Positions 47,470-59,416 are shown, numbered from the stretch's first letter. The stretch: 64,000 nt of DNA from Talpa occidentalis (GCF_014898055.3 NW_023601433.1:71965683-72029682), one strand, 5' to 3'. The notes: generated from the letters alone by a model not told the origin. Translations and numbers: made by a program.

Positions 47470-48237
47470 CCAGGAATCAAATTTTAATGGTGAATCAAGA
47501 ATTCTCTTTGACTGGTGAGCAAGGACCGGCATAGTAATCCTAGCCCAAAGTCTGTGGCCTGCACTCCCTGTACCCTCCCCTCGCCCCTTTATTGCCATGT
47601 TTCCATAGCACCACTTTTTTAAAAATTACCTTCATTTATTGTATGGTGGTTTATATTATTCTAGCGTTAATCTTAAGTAACTCTAGAGGGGCTATTTGTT
47701 ACTTAAGCAAAAGAGTATAATAATTTAGCTCAACTGAAACAAATGAAAAGACCATAGAAATTATGGTGCCTCCTCCTCCCAACATGTGGCTAGTCCTCAT
47801 TTCAAATGTGACCCAATCCTGTGTGTGACCTCATTTTTGACTGAAATGGAAACTGAGCAACCTGCTCACAGTATTGGAATCAGTATGAATGGCATTTACT
47901 TCTAATTTCTATTGTAAATATATTTGTCTTAAAATTTAAATGTGGATATGTGCTTACTACAGATTTAAGTGGTTACTAAAATACTGGTTTTTAATGAGTC
48001 CTCTCAAAAGTATTGGATATTTGTTAGCAAAAGAGCCCATGGAGAAAAATTTGCGGGTATTGCAAAAATATATGTTCAATTTTCATGCAGCATGTTTTAT
48101 ATTTTATTCTAAAGAGAGGGAATATCAGCAAGTAGTGGTGTGGTTAGTCACTGGTCTACTCAGGCAATAAATGAAAAATTGGAGTTATATCATCCTATTA
48201 CTTTGACCTAATTTTTATTCAAACATCAAAACTGCTT

Positions 48238-48518
48238 TTTTTTTTTTTTTTTTTAGATTTATTTTGTATTTATTTATACAATAGCTGGGGTACAGGCCAG
48301 AGGCCAGGGAGGGTGAGAGGATTCACCAGAGACAGAGTAGGGAGCAGAACAGGCAGATGGACCAAAAGCACTGCTTAGGGGAGTAGCGGGAGAGACAGGA
48401 GAGGTCTGCTGCACCATGTGGGAATCTCCCTGACTGGCCAGGAATCAAACCTGTGCTGCAGAAGCTGCAGACAGCTTCTCAGCGCTGCGCTAACCAGCTG
48501 CACCACGGGGAAGGCCCT
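48238..48518 (-). mobile_element. tRNA-related SINE, older subtype, T-run at both ends
   Basis: Marks agctggggtacaggccag and gaggattcaccagagaca; it closes caccacggggaaggccc. Long T-runs lie on both sides (from about 48238 and from about 48520), compatible with a target duplication that includes a pre-existing T-run (ctgctttt and ctgttttt). Confidence 0.9.
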
Positions 48519-49119
48519 GTTTTTTTTTTTTTTTTTTTTTTAACTTACAAATATATTAATTTAACCAAAAGAATTATAGTAAAGCTGTTTGGAGTTTTTG
48601 CTAATCAAAGGCTATTGTAGCTTTTTGTTTTTTTTAATTGATCTTTTGATTGAAATGGCCTGGTGTGAGGGTAAGCTTTAGATTGCCCTGTATCAACATG
48701 ATTTCCTAAGGTACTGCAGTCAGTTTTATGCTAGAAGATTTTTGTTCCCTTCCAGTCTCAAACTCAATATCCCCACCCCTCAGCCCCCTAAAGAGACAGT
48801 AAAAGTACTGTTTCCAGTTTTATTATGTAACCCTTAGATGGTCAGAAAGGACATCTGTGTGTGTGGGAACCAGGATTAGTGTGTGCACAGCTGGGAAAAG
48901 CAGCGAGCACCGTTGTGAACTAAGCCATTTTTGTTCAGTCCTATATTCCTTGAAGCAGAAAGCAGACCGGAGTGTCCAGATTGTGCCAGGCACTCAGTCA
49001 CAAAAGTGGGGGTCACCCAGAGCTTGACTGTGTCCTTGCTTTTACAGGCCTGCGTAGAGTAAGAGAAGGTCATATTTATGCAAACAATCCCAGAAATGTA
49101 CATGTGATCGGTGTGTGTG

Positions 49120-49500
49120 GGGAGAGCTGAGAGAGTCAGGCATGCAATGCTCGGAAGGCACCTAACACAGTGGAGATGTCAGGGAAGGCGCCTCTGCAGT
49201 CAGGGGTGCCAGAGTGTCTGCGTCCTGAGCACTGCAGGTTTGGGGGCTTGGGATGGCCAGCACCTCTGGGTTCTGACTGATGAGGTATAAAGTGGCACAG
49301 GAGGAAGCTGGAGAGAGGCAGGCGGAGGCCAGACCAGACCAGAATATAAAGAGCGTTCTGGGCCAGCACTGAGGATTCAGGAAAAAAATCATGCAACTGT
49401 TGGAGACCAAGCACTTGAAGCAGGAAGATAACATGTTCAGCCTTGCAGTTTGAGAAGATTGCTCTGGCTGTGCTATACAGGCTTTTTTTAAAGAAAGACT
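49120..49500 (-). repeat. L2 LINE fragment
   Basis: gaagattgctctggctgtgc and the preceding purine-rich segment match reverse-complement L2. Confidence 0.5.
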
Positions 49501-49899
49501 TCATGGCCTATTTTACCACCATTCTGCAAGAGTTTTCTGCAAAATGCAAGCAGTTTTGCTCCCTGCCAATAGAAAATCAAAGAAGACAGTCCCTTGCTTG
49601 CTGAGGAGCTTTATTTAAGGATCAACCTGCAAAAACCGATTCGTTCTTGTCTACCTTTCCTTTGTGATGAAGGCAGGCACATCAGCTTCACCAGAATTAT
49701 CTTCGGTGCTGTACAGTAACATTACTAGATTGCTGCCTGTTGTTCCCAGTTGGTCAGTATTTAATCTATCGAATCTGAGTGAGGCATTTGCTTAGCACCT
49801 TGAGAGCCTGCAGCCAGTGTATTCTGTAGGTGCGAGCTAATCATATTACTCTACCTGAGCTTTTAATTTACATTGCCATGGAAACTTTGCTTTTATAGG

Positions 49900-50060
49900 T
49901 AGCAGAACTTAGAACTCTGGAGAGGGTCATAAGACTTGAGGTTTGGATTTTGGCTGGCTGTCAGATTTCTTTGTGGCTTCAGGCAAGTCATTTCCTTTTT
50001 TAGGGCCTTAGTTTCCTCATCTTTTAAAATACAGAACTTTGACCAGGTGATTCTTTTCTT
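49900..50060 (+). repeat. MIR SINE fragment
   Basis: gtggcttcaggcaagtcatt and cttagtttcctcatctttta are the MIR core. Confidence 0.55.
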
Positions 50061-50120
50061 GTTTGTCTTTTTCATTATCTGATGGTTAACTGTATTTCTT
50101 TAACTATAATTATTTTTATT

Positions 50121-50373
50121 TATTTTTTTTAAGATTTATTTATTTATTTATACAAGGACTGGGTACAGTCAGAAATGCAGGAGGGTGAGAGAATTCACCA
50201 GAGCCAGAGCGGGGAGCAGAACAGGCAGACTGATGAAATACACTGCTGAGGGGAGCAGCGGGTGTGGCAGGAGAGGTCTGCCATGCCATGTGGGACCCTC
50301 GCTGGTGGCCGGGGATCGAACCAGCACTGCAGAGGCTGTGGGCAGCCTCAACCACTGTGCCACTGGGGAGGCC
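50121..50373 (-). mobile_element. tRNA-related SINE, young subtype, with 17-bp target duplication
   Basis: Perfect duplication ctataattatttttatt at 50104-50120 and 50374-50390. The body is nearly free of damage: gggtacagtcagaaatgcag, cagagccagagcgggg and the reverse-complement B box gggatcgaacc. Confidence 0.95.
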
Positions 50374-50499
50374 CTATAATTATTTTTATTAAGGGAACAT
50401 TTGTTGAGTACACTGTATGCGATTCAAGATAAAGGATCACACCTCCTCAGATGTGGGTCACCACACCATGCACACCAGGACACCCTTAATCTGCCACTA

Positions 50500-51110
50500 G
50501 AGTCCATGTGCCCCTCTTCCCTGTTTGCTCTTCATCTTCCCTTCCCTTTAGTTTGCAGTCAGAATTTCTAGGGTTTGTTTTTGGCTTGGTATTGTGTGAC
50601 TCTTTGTTTTGTTTCTCTGTATTCCACACATGAGTGAAAACATCCAGAGTTTGTGTTTTTTCCTGACTTACTTCAGGTAGCATAACCCCCTCCAGCCCCA
50701 TCCATGTTGTGCAGGTGGCTGCATAGTACTGCACTGTGTGTCTGCACCTCGGGTTCTGGGTCTCCTCACCTGTCCTCAGGCGCTTGGCTGTTGTGAACAG
50801 CGGGACAGTGACCCCAGGAGTGCGTACGTCCTTTCAAGTTACTGTTTTTGCATTCTTCAGGTAGCCTAGGAGTGGGATTGCTGGATCTGTTCTTAATATT
50901 TTGAGGAACCTCCGTACTGTTTTTCATGGGGGCTGGAGTAGTCGACATTCCCACCAACAGTGTATGAGGGTTCTTTTTTCTCCACACCCTCGCCAATGCT
51001 TGTTGTTCCTGGTCTTCTTGAGGTTGGCCATTCTCATAGGTGTGAGGTGGTATCTCATTGAGGTTTTGATTTGCATTTCCCTGATGATGAGTGGTGATTT
51101 TTTTTTTTTA
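50500..51110 (-). mobile_element. antisense L1 fragment
   Basis: Contains the reverse-complement L1 blocks cccatccatgttgtgcaggt, cattcccaccaacagtgtat and ttgatttgcatttccctgat in order. It stops at a T-run near 51094-51108. Confidence 0.75.
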
Positions 51111-52079
51111 AGAGCTCTTCATACTCAGATAGCTGATAATTCTAAAGCTACATTTCATGTGCCATCTTACTAAACAGTATCTTAAATTATTTCACCCTTT
51201 TGTCTTTATCTCGGAGTTGTGACTAGAAGGGTCATACACCATCACACTCAGAAATACCCCCTGGAATGGTCTGTTTGCCCCTAGATGAGGGGGAGCAGAG
51301 CTGCTGTCACAAGCTGGGAAAGATCCCATCTTTAATAAGTTTGGGGACCACTCGCTTCTCTGTTGTCCAGGTGAGCTGCTCCTCAGGATAGGAGCCAGAG
51401 TAATGCAGGGAGCGCTGTTAAGGAAGGAGCATTTGGAAAGGTCTTAGTGAAACAGGTGGGTTCACATAGGAAGATGCCCCCCACCCCCACCCACCCCAGG
51501 AAGGCCACGTAGTAGCTTTTAATAGATGAAGGATAGCGCTGTTATTTTTCCTATTTAAAGAAAAATAGATCTTGAAATCAAGTAAACACTAGCACCATGT
51601 CAACAAGATTCTAAGGTAACCATAAAAGGGACTTTGTAATTCATTCTGGAATAATTTCCGCCAGAAGATTTATAGAAATTGAGTTCAAGTTCATGAATCT
51701 ATGTAGGAATGTGTTAAACTCAAATTTAGCCATAAGCCTTTAATATAGAGGTTTGAACAGCGTGAATTTTGTTGACAGATTATTCTGTCAAAACTTGAAT
51801 ATTTTCTGCCAAATTTAGTAATTCTTTGTTTCCGTTAAGAAAGCGTAATTGGATGTTCCATGCCATTTTTTATTTGAATCGTTGAATGGCAAAGTGCACA
51901 CTGATAAAAAGACTCTAATTAGACCTAGTTGTGGATTAGCATAGCACTGGTGAATTTTCACAAGGGAACACATGCAGGAATGCAGCATCCGGATCAGGAG
52001 GTAGCAAGTTACCGGTGTCCCAGAAGCCTCCTGCCCCACACCCAGATTTCTGCACCACAGTTTAGCTGTGCCTGTGTTT

Positions 52080-52378
52080 TTTTTTTTGTTTTTTTTTTTA
52101 CATCAGAGACCAAAGTGAATTTAATTTTATAACTATTCAACACATAGTTATTCAGTATTTGGTAGCACAAAGTTTATGGCCTTAGAAAAGTGAAAACAGG
52201 CTAACAGTTCTAACTATTGCAAAGCTGCAAGTCCACCATCTACTGGTAATTTTCTCAAATTTCAGTCACATGATTCTTGAAATTTACTGACAATTTAAGA
52301 AGGAAGTATCAAATAATTCATAACACTGTGATAAATAGCATCACTTTTCCATCATCACTTGAAATTCTTATTGGTTTC
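52080..52378 (-). pseudogene. retroposed 3' end of an unidentified transcript
   Basis: A perfect 17-bp duplication tagctgtgcctgtgttt (52063-52079 and 52379-52395) frames a T-run and about 280 bp of non-repetitive sequence. Read on the minus strand, the insert ends in a poly-A tail preceded about 20 bases upstream by attaaa, a common variant polyadenylation signal. This is the signature of L1-mediated copying of a cellular mRNA. No coding frame was recognised, so it is probably 3' UTR only; the source gene is unknown. Confidence 0.85.
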
Positions 52379-52689
52379 TAGCTGTGCCTGTGTTTGAACA
52401 GTGTTAAGTTTTCTCATTGGTGTGTGGCTGCTCTCATCCAGGGTTGCTTGTAGACTCACCTGTGGGTTTGCACATAGCATGAGGGCATTCTGAACTAAAC
52501 ACAGGTCCCGAGCTATGGGAGGCCCATGCACTAAATCTGGCTTGTGATCTTTCTATGTACAGGCCATGAACTAAGAATGGTTTATGTACTTCTAAGAGAT
52601 TGTAAAGAAAATAAGCAAAGAAGAACATATGACAGAGAATGTATGGGGCCTGCAAAGCCTAAAATATTCACTGTCAAGACCTTTGTAGA

Positions 52690-54140
52690 AAAAGCTTGCT
52701 GACCCCTCCTCTGTGGTATTCCATGTGTAAATCAACAATTTATGGACTCATTCTACTGTTGATAGACATTTGGCTTATTTTCTGGTCTGGGCTGTTTTGA
52801 TTAGTGCTGTGAGGAGCATCCTCGCGGCTTCTCTTGGTGCATGTAAGTACAGACTGCTGTGAGGATTGGATCCCGGAGTGGAAAGCTGGGCTTTAGGGTT
52901 ATCAGGTACCATCAAATAGCTGGTGGAAGTGCCATATGTGGAAGTCCCATTTACTCCATACCTTTCCAACTTTTGGCTTTTTTTTCAGTCTTTTTAATTT
53001 TAACCATTCTTGTAGGTTTTAGTAATGACACATTGTGACTTTAATTTGCATCTCTGATCATGGGCTAGGCTTATGAGCCATTTGGTACCTCTCATCTGAA
53101 GTGTTCCACTTAATTATCCTTCTTGTTTTCTGGGTATTTTGGATTGTTTGCCTTTTTCTTTATTGAATTATTAGAGTTCTTTTTGTACTCTGTAAATGTA
53201 ACTCCTGCGTGTGTTCATGCATTGCAAATATTTTCTCCCATCCTGTGTCTTAACTTTTTACCCTCTCAATGGTCTCTTCTAGAGAACAGTTCTTAATCTT
53301 ATTTTAGTCTAGTTTATCAATGTTTTTGTGGTGGGCCTCCCTGTTGGCACAGGGGTTAAGACACAACCTATGAAACAGTCTGCAGCCTCTGCAGCATGAG
53401 TTCGATCCCCGGCCAGCCAGGGAGCTACCCACATGGTGCAATACGCCTCTCCTGACTCGCCCGCTGCTCCTCTCAGCAGTGTACTTCAGTCAATCTGCCT
53501 GTTCTGTTCCCCACTCTGTCTCTGGTGAATCCTCTCACCTCCCATACCTCTGGCCTATACCCCAGCTCTTGGATGCATAAATAAATAAATCTTTAAAAAA
53601 ATATTTTTGTTGTTAGTGTATTTTGTGACCTGTTTAAGAAATTTTTAATTACCCTAAATATCAAGATATTCTCTTTTGTTTTCTCCCAATGCTTTACCTT
53701 TCATATTTAAATCTCTGTCTAGCTGGAGTTGACTTTAATCTATGATGTGAGGTAGATAGAGGTCAATTTCATATTTTTTTTTGTATAGAAATCCCATTGC
53801 TCATCACCACAAATGACTGATATCATCCTTTACCCCTGCCTTGTTGTCTATAACAAATCAAATGACCTCTTGTGTGTGGATCTATATCAGGATTCTCTGT
53901 TCTGTTCTATTTTCTATTTGTCTGCTTCTGAGCCATACACTGTCTGAATTACTGTTGCTTTATAATAAATCAATGTCTGGCACTTTTAAGTTTTCCAGCT
54001 TTGCTTTCCTTCAAGAATATCTGAACTTTTCTTGGCTGTTTATATGCACTATACATTTTAGAATCTGCTTGTCAATTTTCATTTTAACTAAGATTGCATA
54101 GAATCTATACTATAGCCTACCATGCAGAAAATTGACATCT
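52690..54140 (-). mobile_element. old antisense L1, split by a SINE
   Basis: 52690-53332 and 53602-54140 continue the same degenerate L1 reverse complement (aaatattttctcccatcctg before the SINE; ttgctttataataaatcaat after it). Confidence 0.6.
53333..53601 (+). mobile_element. tRNA-related SINE, older subtype, inside old antisense LINE
   Basis: Sense copy beginning gggcctccctgttggcacag with B box gttcgatcccc and tail ataaataaataaatcttt. The flanks atgtttttgtggt and atatttttgttgt are an imperfect target duplication. It splits an older antisense L1 between about 52690 and 54140. Confidence 0.92.
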
Positions 54141-54620
54141 TTTTGGTTAAATGCACTTATTTAATCCCTGACCATGGTGTATATTTCTTCTTTCAAAAGC
54201 TAACTGTATTCTCAGTTCAAGACAGTAATGCAGATGACATTTCCGCCTATAATATGGTTCTTTCCACTCTAGAATCAGAGATTGAAATAGATATTTGACA
54301 AATTGAACCAAAATGTAGGTCAACAAAAAGACTAGCAAGGCAGTAATTTTTCTGTAGAATCTGAATTTTTTGAAGATGTTGCCAATTGAATCTCAATGAG
54401 AGACCTTTGAGTTCATCTACTCCATTTGTCAATGTTGCAGCCCTCTGTGTTTTCATGTAACCTGATCCATTTATTCTGACTGTTGAAGTCACCATGCATG
54501 TTTCTGTACTCAGCGCTCAGGGTGGGGGCGTGGAAAAAATCCATAGATGGTGTTCAGTGGAGGATGTGCTGTTCAGGATGACTCTTGCTTTTCTTGTTAA
54601 CTTTTGTTTTTCCACTCTAG

Positions 54621-54699
54621 GATTGTCCTTTCATTGTCTGTATGACCTATGCCTTCCATACTCCAGATAAACTCTGCTTCATCCTGGATCTGATGAATG
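54621..54699 (+). CDS. GRK3: GRK3 exon 10 (residues 250-276, hinge region)
   Basis: 79 bp; acceptor ccactctag, donor gtaaac. It encodes [20 protein letters not shown] then ILDLMN, with a final G beginning the Gly276 codon. This is the end of the small lobe with the hinge (ILDLMNGG), which contacts the adenine ring. Thr258 and Cys268 fit GRK3; GRK2 has Ser at both places. The donor has A rather than G at +5, the weakest donor among the exons seen here. Confidence 0.95.
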
Positions 54700-56134
54700 G
54701 TAAACAAATCATGGGAAGTCTGAATACCCTGGGAGACTTGGCTGTGGTGTTAATGTTAGCATGCTTTCATCAAGGCCGATGGGCAGTTGGGGGCTTTCAG
54801 AATGCTTGTTAATTATCAGTTAAAATTCATTTTAAAATATTGAATGCAGTTTCCTTTTGACCCTCCTTTCCAGTCTCTCCCCAGGAAGTTGCATTTTCTA
54901 GAAAAGATTTTTGCAAAATGCTTACAGTGAAACTTGATTTTCTGGAATGCAGCTGGCATGCATCTTTAATTAGCTTGTTTCCTGACCCTCAACTTTTAGG
55001 AATGAGATGCTTAGAAGAATATAAGTCAAAGAAAGAGTGTATTTAAAATTCGACTTTGAAGAATTAACTTTGGGCCAGTATAGATTTTAGCCCAGTGTTC
55101 TGTGCCTTGTAAATCGATGAGAGATGACCCTGAAAATACTGAAAAATATTTAAGTAGGAAAATTGTTTTCCAGTAGTAAAAAGTGACATGCTATATAGTT
55201 GTAATATTTTTAGTAACAGGAACTGGATTAAAAAAAGAAAAAATTCAATGAATGAAATACCTAGTTGGTTTTGAAATTCATTTGAAGTTTTATTATGTTT
55301 TGAGTGTTTGATTTAAAATACATCTATCCAACAACATTAAGAAATTTCATAGACATAATAATGAACAAAGGAAGCCAGACGCAGCAGCATATATTCTAAG
55401 TGGTTCTATTTATGACTGTCAGAACAGGCAAACCCATTATTGGTAAGAGGTCAGAAAACAGTCCTCTTTGCTTAGGCAAAACCAGGAGCTGAGATGCTAA
55501 CTGGAAAGGATGTCAGGAAGGCTTCTGGGATGCTAGAAATCTTTTAAATCTCGATCTCTCTCGATCACATGAGTGCGAAAAGGAAGATAGTTCAATAATT
55601 CAACATAAGCTTTTCCCTTATAATTTATAAATATACCCTCTCGCCCTACTGGTGGCTTTCTCTTTACCCCTAATTTTATAATACGGTTATTTCCTTTTTC
55701 CAACACTTCTTAACGGAAAATTTCAAACATGTAGCAAAGTTGAAAGAATTTTACTGGGGATACCAAATACCCCCCTGCATTTTACCACTGTACTTGCATT
55801 TATTTGTTTGTTTGCATTGCTGCCTAGATTGTTTCAGTTATTAGACAGGACTTTAGTGGGCAGAGGAGATTAGCTAATCCCTCCCTGTGCTGACAGCCTC
55901 CAGCAGTGGCTTTGTTTATGTCGTTCTGGCCATTGCTTCATTTACATCTTCTCAGTATTTATATTTTCTTTATAATTTTTAAGTGCTTTATCAAATGAGA
56001 GAAGTAAAAGATATTTAGCAAAGCAGAAGCACAGTTTGCCTTTTTCTACTGTGTCCTGCCTTTCTAGAATGACAGAGATTTGTGTCCTTTAAATTAACAC
56101 ACTTTGAATAAAATTCTGTGTTTTTGACTTAAAG
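54700..56134. other. GRK3 intron 10
   Basis: About 1.4 kb without a clear interspersed repeat; a stretch near 55690-55960 may be an old LINE 3'-end remnant. Both splice sites (gtaaac donor, acttaaag acceptor) are weaker than those of the other introns. Confidence 0.75.
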
Positions 56135-56265
56135 GGGGTGATTTGCACTATCACCTTTCACAACACGGGGTGTTTTCCGAGAAGGAGATGCGGTTTTATG
56201 CCACTGAGATCATTCTGGGACTGGAGCACATGCACAATCGCTTTGTTGTTTACAGAGACTTGAAG
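56135..56265 (+). CDS. GRK3: GRK3 exon 11 (residues 276-319, catalytic loop)
   Basis: 131 bp; acceptor gacttaaag, donor gtaagg. GG completes Gly276, then [36 protein letters not shown] and VVYRDLK follow. YRDLK holds Asp317, the catalytic base, and Lys319. [10 protein letters not shown] separates GRK3 from GRK2 (EADMRFYAAE). The acceptor has purines immediately before the AG and an adenine-rich stretch, so the site looks weak. Skipping would delete the catalytic loop and shift the frame. Confidence 0.96.
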
Positions 56266-56595
56266 GTAAGGGTGGTGGACAGATGCCATATTTCCTGCAC
56301 CTGCGGGGTGGGGTCTGCGGTTCTGGGCCTCCAGGTGTGCCCTGCTCTGCAGAGTGTCCTGTCCTTGTCCTCTCCCCAGCCCTGACCAAGTCAGCTCCTG
56401 TATGACAAGTCAGCTCCTCCAGACTCTGAACTCTGTCACAGGAATGCCTGTCCAACCAAGTCGCCACTGTCCCCGCGTGCCTCTGTAGGGCCCACTCCAT
56501 GCACACTCACCACTTCACTTTAGCTAGTTAATTAACAAAGAGCAGGGGAGCAAGTTTTGGGTGTTGCCCATTTTATAGTTGTTTGTCTTTCTTCC

Positions 56596-56960
56596 TTTTT
56601 TTTTTTTTTTGGTCACCACCATGTCAAATTTATTATTCAATGGCACTAATAACAGCTGGAGGTGCTCATGGTGACACCACACAAGGTTTCCTGCCTTCTA
56701 GCTTCTGTCCAAAGAGAAGTACCCCCTTTCTGGGGAAATCCACTCCAGGCCATCTACCCAAATAAACCTCTTAATGCATGACTGTGTTAGAACTGCAAAT
56801 GTACAAAGACCACAAGCAAAAAAAAAAAAAAAAATGCTGATCTCACAAGGCTTAGTCATGGGTGAACCAAGAGAGAATGGCCAAGTTAGAACTCCCCTGA
56901 GGCAAGGCCAGTGTGACGGGGCGGCACTGCTGTTCCCCTGCACACTATGCCCCCCTCTCT
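56596..56960 (-). pseudogene. probable retroposed transcript 3' end (source unknown)
   Basis: A 16-base T-run on the + strand is followed at 56629-56636 by tttattat, which on the minus strand gives aataaa about 20 bases before a poly-A tail. Upstream of that (minus strand) is non-repetitive, moderately GC-rich sequence that also contains an internal T-run. The right boundary is uncertain and could extend towards 57400. No convincing target duplication was found and no coding frame recognised. Confidence 0.5.
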
Positions 56961-57456
56961 CAGAGCTCCATGCTGTTTGGAGATTGCCTTAAAACTCACT
57001 CATAGATTTTCAGATCCCTGCGCTACATGGCCCCCTGACTGCCTGAGCTTCTGTTCTTGTCCTTAAAATCTCACTGGGCCAGAAAAAATGAACTAAGACT
57101 CTTCCAAGCTTTTCTGCTCTAGATCCTGGCACCCAAACCCCAACTCTGAATTGAGTGAGCTGGGAGTTTGCTTAATATATCTGAAGTGGCACTCATCTAG
57201 CCACCCATATGGGGCAGGGACGGAGATAAAGGAAACCTTGACAGATTAGAGAATGATCATGCAGATCTAATAATGAGAAGGAAAATGACAGGCTGACAAC
57301 TTCCCAATAGGATGAGGAAGCTTCAGGAGGGTATGTTTGCCTCCCTCCTCAGATTCCTTCTTGAATCAATGCAAACAACCAAGTGAAATGTGCAGGTGAT
57401 GTTCCTCTCTCTAAAGACTAGTATGTTTTGATTAGCTTTATAAGATTATTTTTAAT

Positions 57457-57740
57457 TCTTTTTTTTTTAAAGATTTGTTAATTTATTTATTTATACAAGC
57501 ACTGGGTACAGTCAGAAGCGCAGGAGGGTGAGAGAATTCACCAGAGCCAGAGCGGGGAGCAGAGCAGGCAGAAGGACCGAAGTACACTGCTGAGGGGAGC
57601 AGCGGGCGGCAGGAGAGGTCTGCGCGCCATGCGGGACCCTCCTCTGGTGGCCGGGGAGCAGCCGGGGATCGACCAGCGCTGCAGAGGCTGCGGGCAGCTT
57701 CGCAACCCAGCGCTCAACTGCTGCGCCACCGCGGAGGCCC
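57457..57740 (-). mobile_element. tRNA-related SINE, young subtype, with 16-bp target duplication
   Basis: Perfect duplication agctttataagattat at 57434-57449 and 57741-57756. The body matches the young subtype closely (actgggtacagtcagaagcg, cagagccagagcgggg), but the B-box region carries a small insertion. Confidence 0.94.
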
Positions 57741-58770
57741 AGCTTTATAAGATTATCTCCTAACAATCTATAGTATTTTATTTCACTTAGGGAAATTTAC
57801 ATTTTCTCAAGAAATACCTTGTGAATCTAAAAACTTTCTTCAAGGTTAAAGAATTGTTCTTTTAGTTGTCATAAGAGCGTAAAGAAGAAAAACGTGTATT
57901 TTCATTGAATTAGAAATAATTAGACACTGGGTGGCACATGACTTTTTATTTCCTTGTGCAAGTTTTGAAGAAGAAAGTGCCTGCTGAAGGCCCATGATAT
58001 TCTATTGTATGCATTTTAATATAAATCTGTAACTAGCTTCTAATCATCTTTGTGCTGTATTTTTGTTTTTTAAGCTATTTAATAGGCAATGGTATTATTT
58101 AATTTCTATTCAAACTTAATTCTAGTTACTCATGATTATTCATGCTTCAATTTTGTAATAGCATGCCATTAGTTTTATTTCAAGCAAAACAATAGTTGAT
58201 CTTCAGCAGAAAAATATTATTAAGATGACAATAATTTGGTGTATATTAGGGAGAGGAGCTTTGTTTTCCATGATTATGCTGACCAAATCTAATCTTAATG
58301 GATGCATTTCATCAGAGTTGTGGTCAAATCTGATTTGGTCATTTGCTTGGGCCCTGTGTTGATTATGTACAAATAACCAGAAAAGACATTTACCGGGATT
58401 AGTGTGGCACCAGTGGAATATTGAGATTTCTTAGGTCAGTACTTACACATTGAGCAAGAGCCCTCTCTGTTTTGTGCTTTGTGGTCTCATTCTCAGAAGT
58501 CCTCTGGCTCACATAAACCATGAGCACCTACATCTGCATCATAGATCTTACAGGGAAAAGGAAATGCTTTTAACTCTGATGAGCTGTGGTCATAACCCTC
58601 CCATGTTGCTTGTCCTGTGTTTTATTTGCTAATGAGCAGAATTCTTTGCTCCTGTGGTGCTCACCTTCCTGCTGAAGTTAACACGAAAAATGTGACGTTA
58701 ACAGTTTTAGGAGTTCTCAAAAAGCCCCATGATTTTTTGAGGGCTTGAAAACCATCTCTCTCTCTTTTAG

Positions 58771-58865
58771 CCTGCGAATATCCTCTTGGACGAACACGGG
58801 CACGTTAGGATATCAGATCTCGGTCTGGCCTGTGATTTTTCCAAAAAGAAGCCGCATGCAAGTGT
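58771..58865 (+). CDS. GRK3: GRK3 exon 12 (residues 320-351, DLG motif)
   Basis: 95 bp; acceptor with a long pyrimidine tract ending cttttag, donor gtgagt. It encodes [20 protein letters not shown] then [11 protein letters not shown], and ends with GT of Val351. The Asn of PANILL (N322) and Asp335 of DLG are the two magnesium-coordinating residues; DLG in place of DFG is normal for GRKs. Val331 is the GRK2-like residue; I remember Ala in human GRK3. The [11 protein letters not shown] segment begins the activation segment, which GRKs do not phosphorylate for activity. Confidence 0.96.
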
Positions 58866-59169
58866 GTGAGTAGTGCATCGACTCTAACTCTACTATCATT
58901 TCTCTATCGAGGTTTGTTTATCCCTTCAGAGCCTATTGGGTCATTTCTTTCCCCCCTCCTTTTTCTTGCCAGCAGTGATTCTCAATATGTGAGAATGGCA
59001 GGTCAGGGGAATTCGCTGGTGGGAATTCCCCTGGGTGGTGGGAGAGAAAATTATAGCACCCTGAGGTGTTCCTTGCATGACCATGGTCCTTCTGGAGCTG
59101 GTGAACCCCCTTGGCTGGGCATGACTCAACTGCTCAGGCCAGGGTGGTGGGTGGGTCCTCCCACAGCAA

Positions 59170-59330
59170 GGGGCTGGGTGACTTGAAGTCAGTCAGTTTA
59201 CTTCTTTGACTCTCGGTGTCTTTATCTATCAAGTAGAAGCAATAATCAATCCCTTCAAGGTGCCATAAGGACACAGGAAAACACCCGTGTGCCCCCGAAG
59301 GTGGAAGGCGGCTACAGAAACTCCAGAGAA
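59170..59330 (+). repeat. MIR SINE fragment
   Basis: ggtgtctttatctatcaagt and aaggtgccataaggac resemble the middle of MIR, divergent. Confidence 0.4.
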
Positions 59331-59416
59331 GGCCCCATATATCAGGTTTCTCTCCATCTGCTTTTTCCTTCTTTTTCAAAATGCCTTTTCTTTCCTGAAG
59401 AGAAGAGGCATCTCTC

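Larger units (their letters stand above)
46206..54620. other. GRK3 intron 9
   Basis: About 8.4 kb, the second-longest complete intron here. It contains the second 57-bp direct repeat (46751), three antisense SINEs (47237, 48238, 50121), antisense L2 (49.1-49.5 kb), MIR (49.9 kb), an antisense L1 piece (50.5-51.1 kb), a retroposed transcript end (52080-52378), and an old antisense L1 (52.7-54.1 kb) split by a sense SINE. 51180-52060 has nothing assignable. Confidence 0.8.
56266..58770. other. GRK3 intron 11
   Basis: About 2.5 kb with a probable antisense retroposed transcript end from 56596 onward and a young-type antisense SINE (57457-57740). 57760-58740 is AT-rich and unassigned. Confidence 0.8.

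Noticed and set aside
56143..56385. 80-codon frame through exon 11 as its own gene
   Set aside because: It is exon 11 plus read-through past the donor site at 56266.
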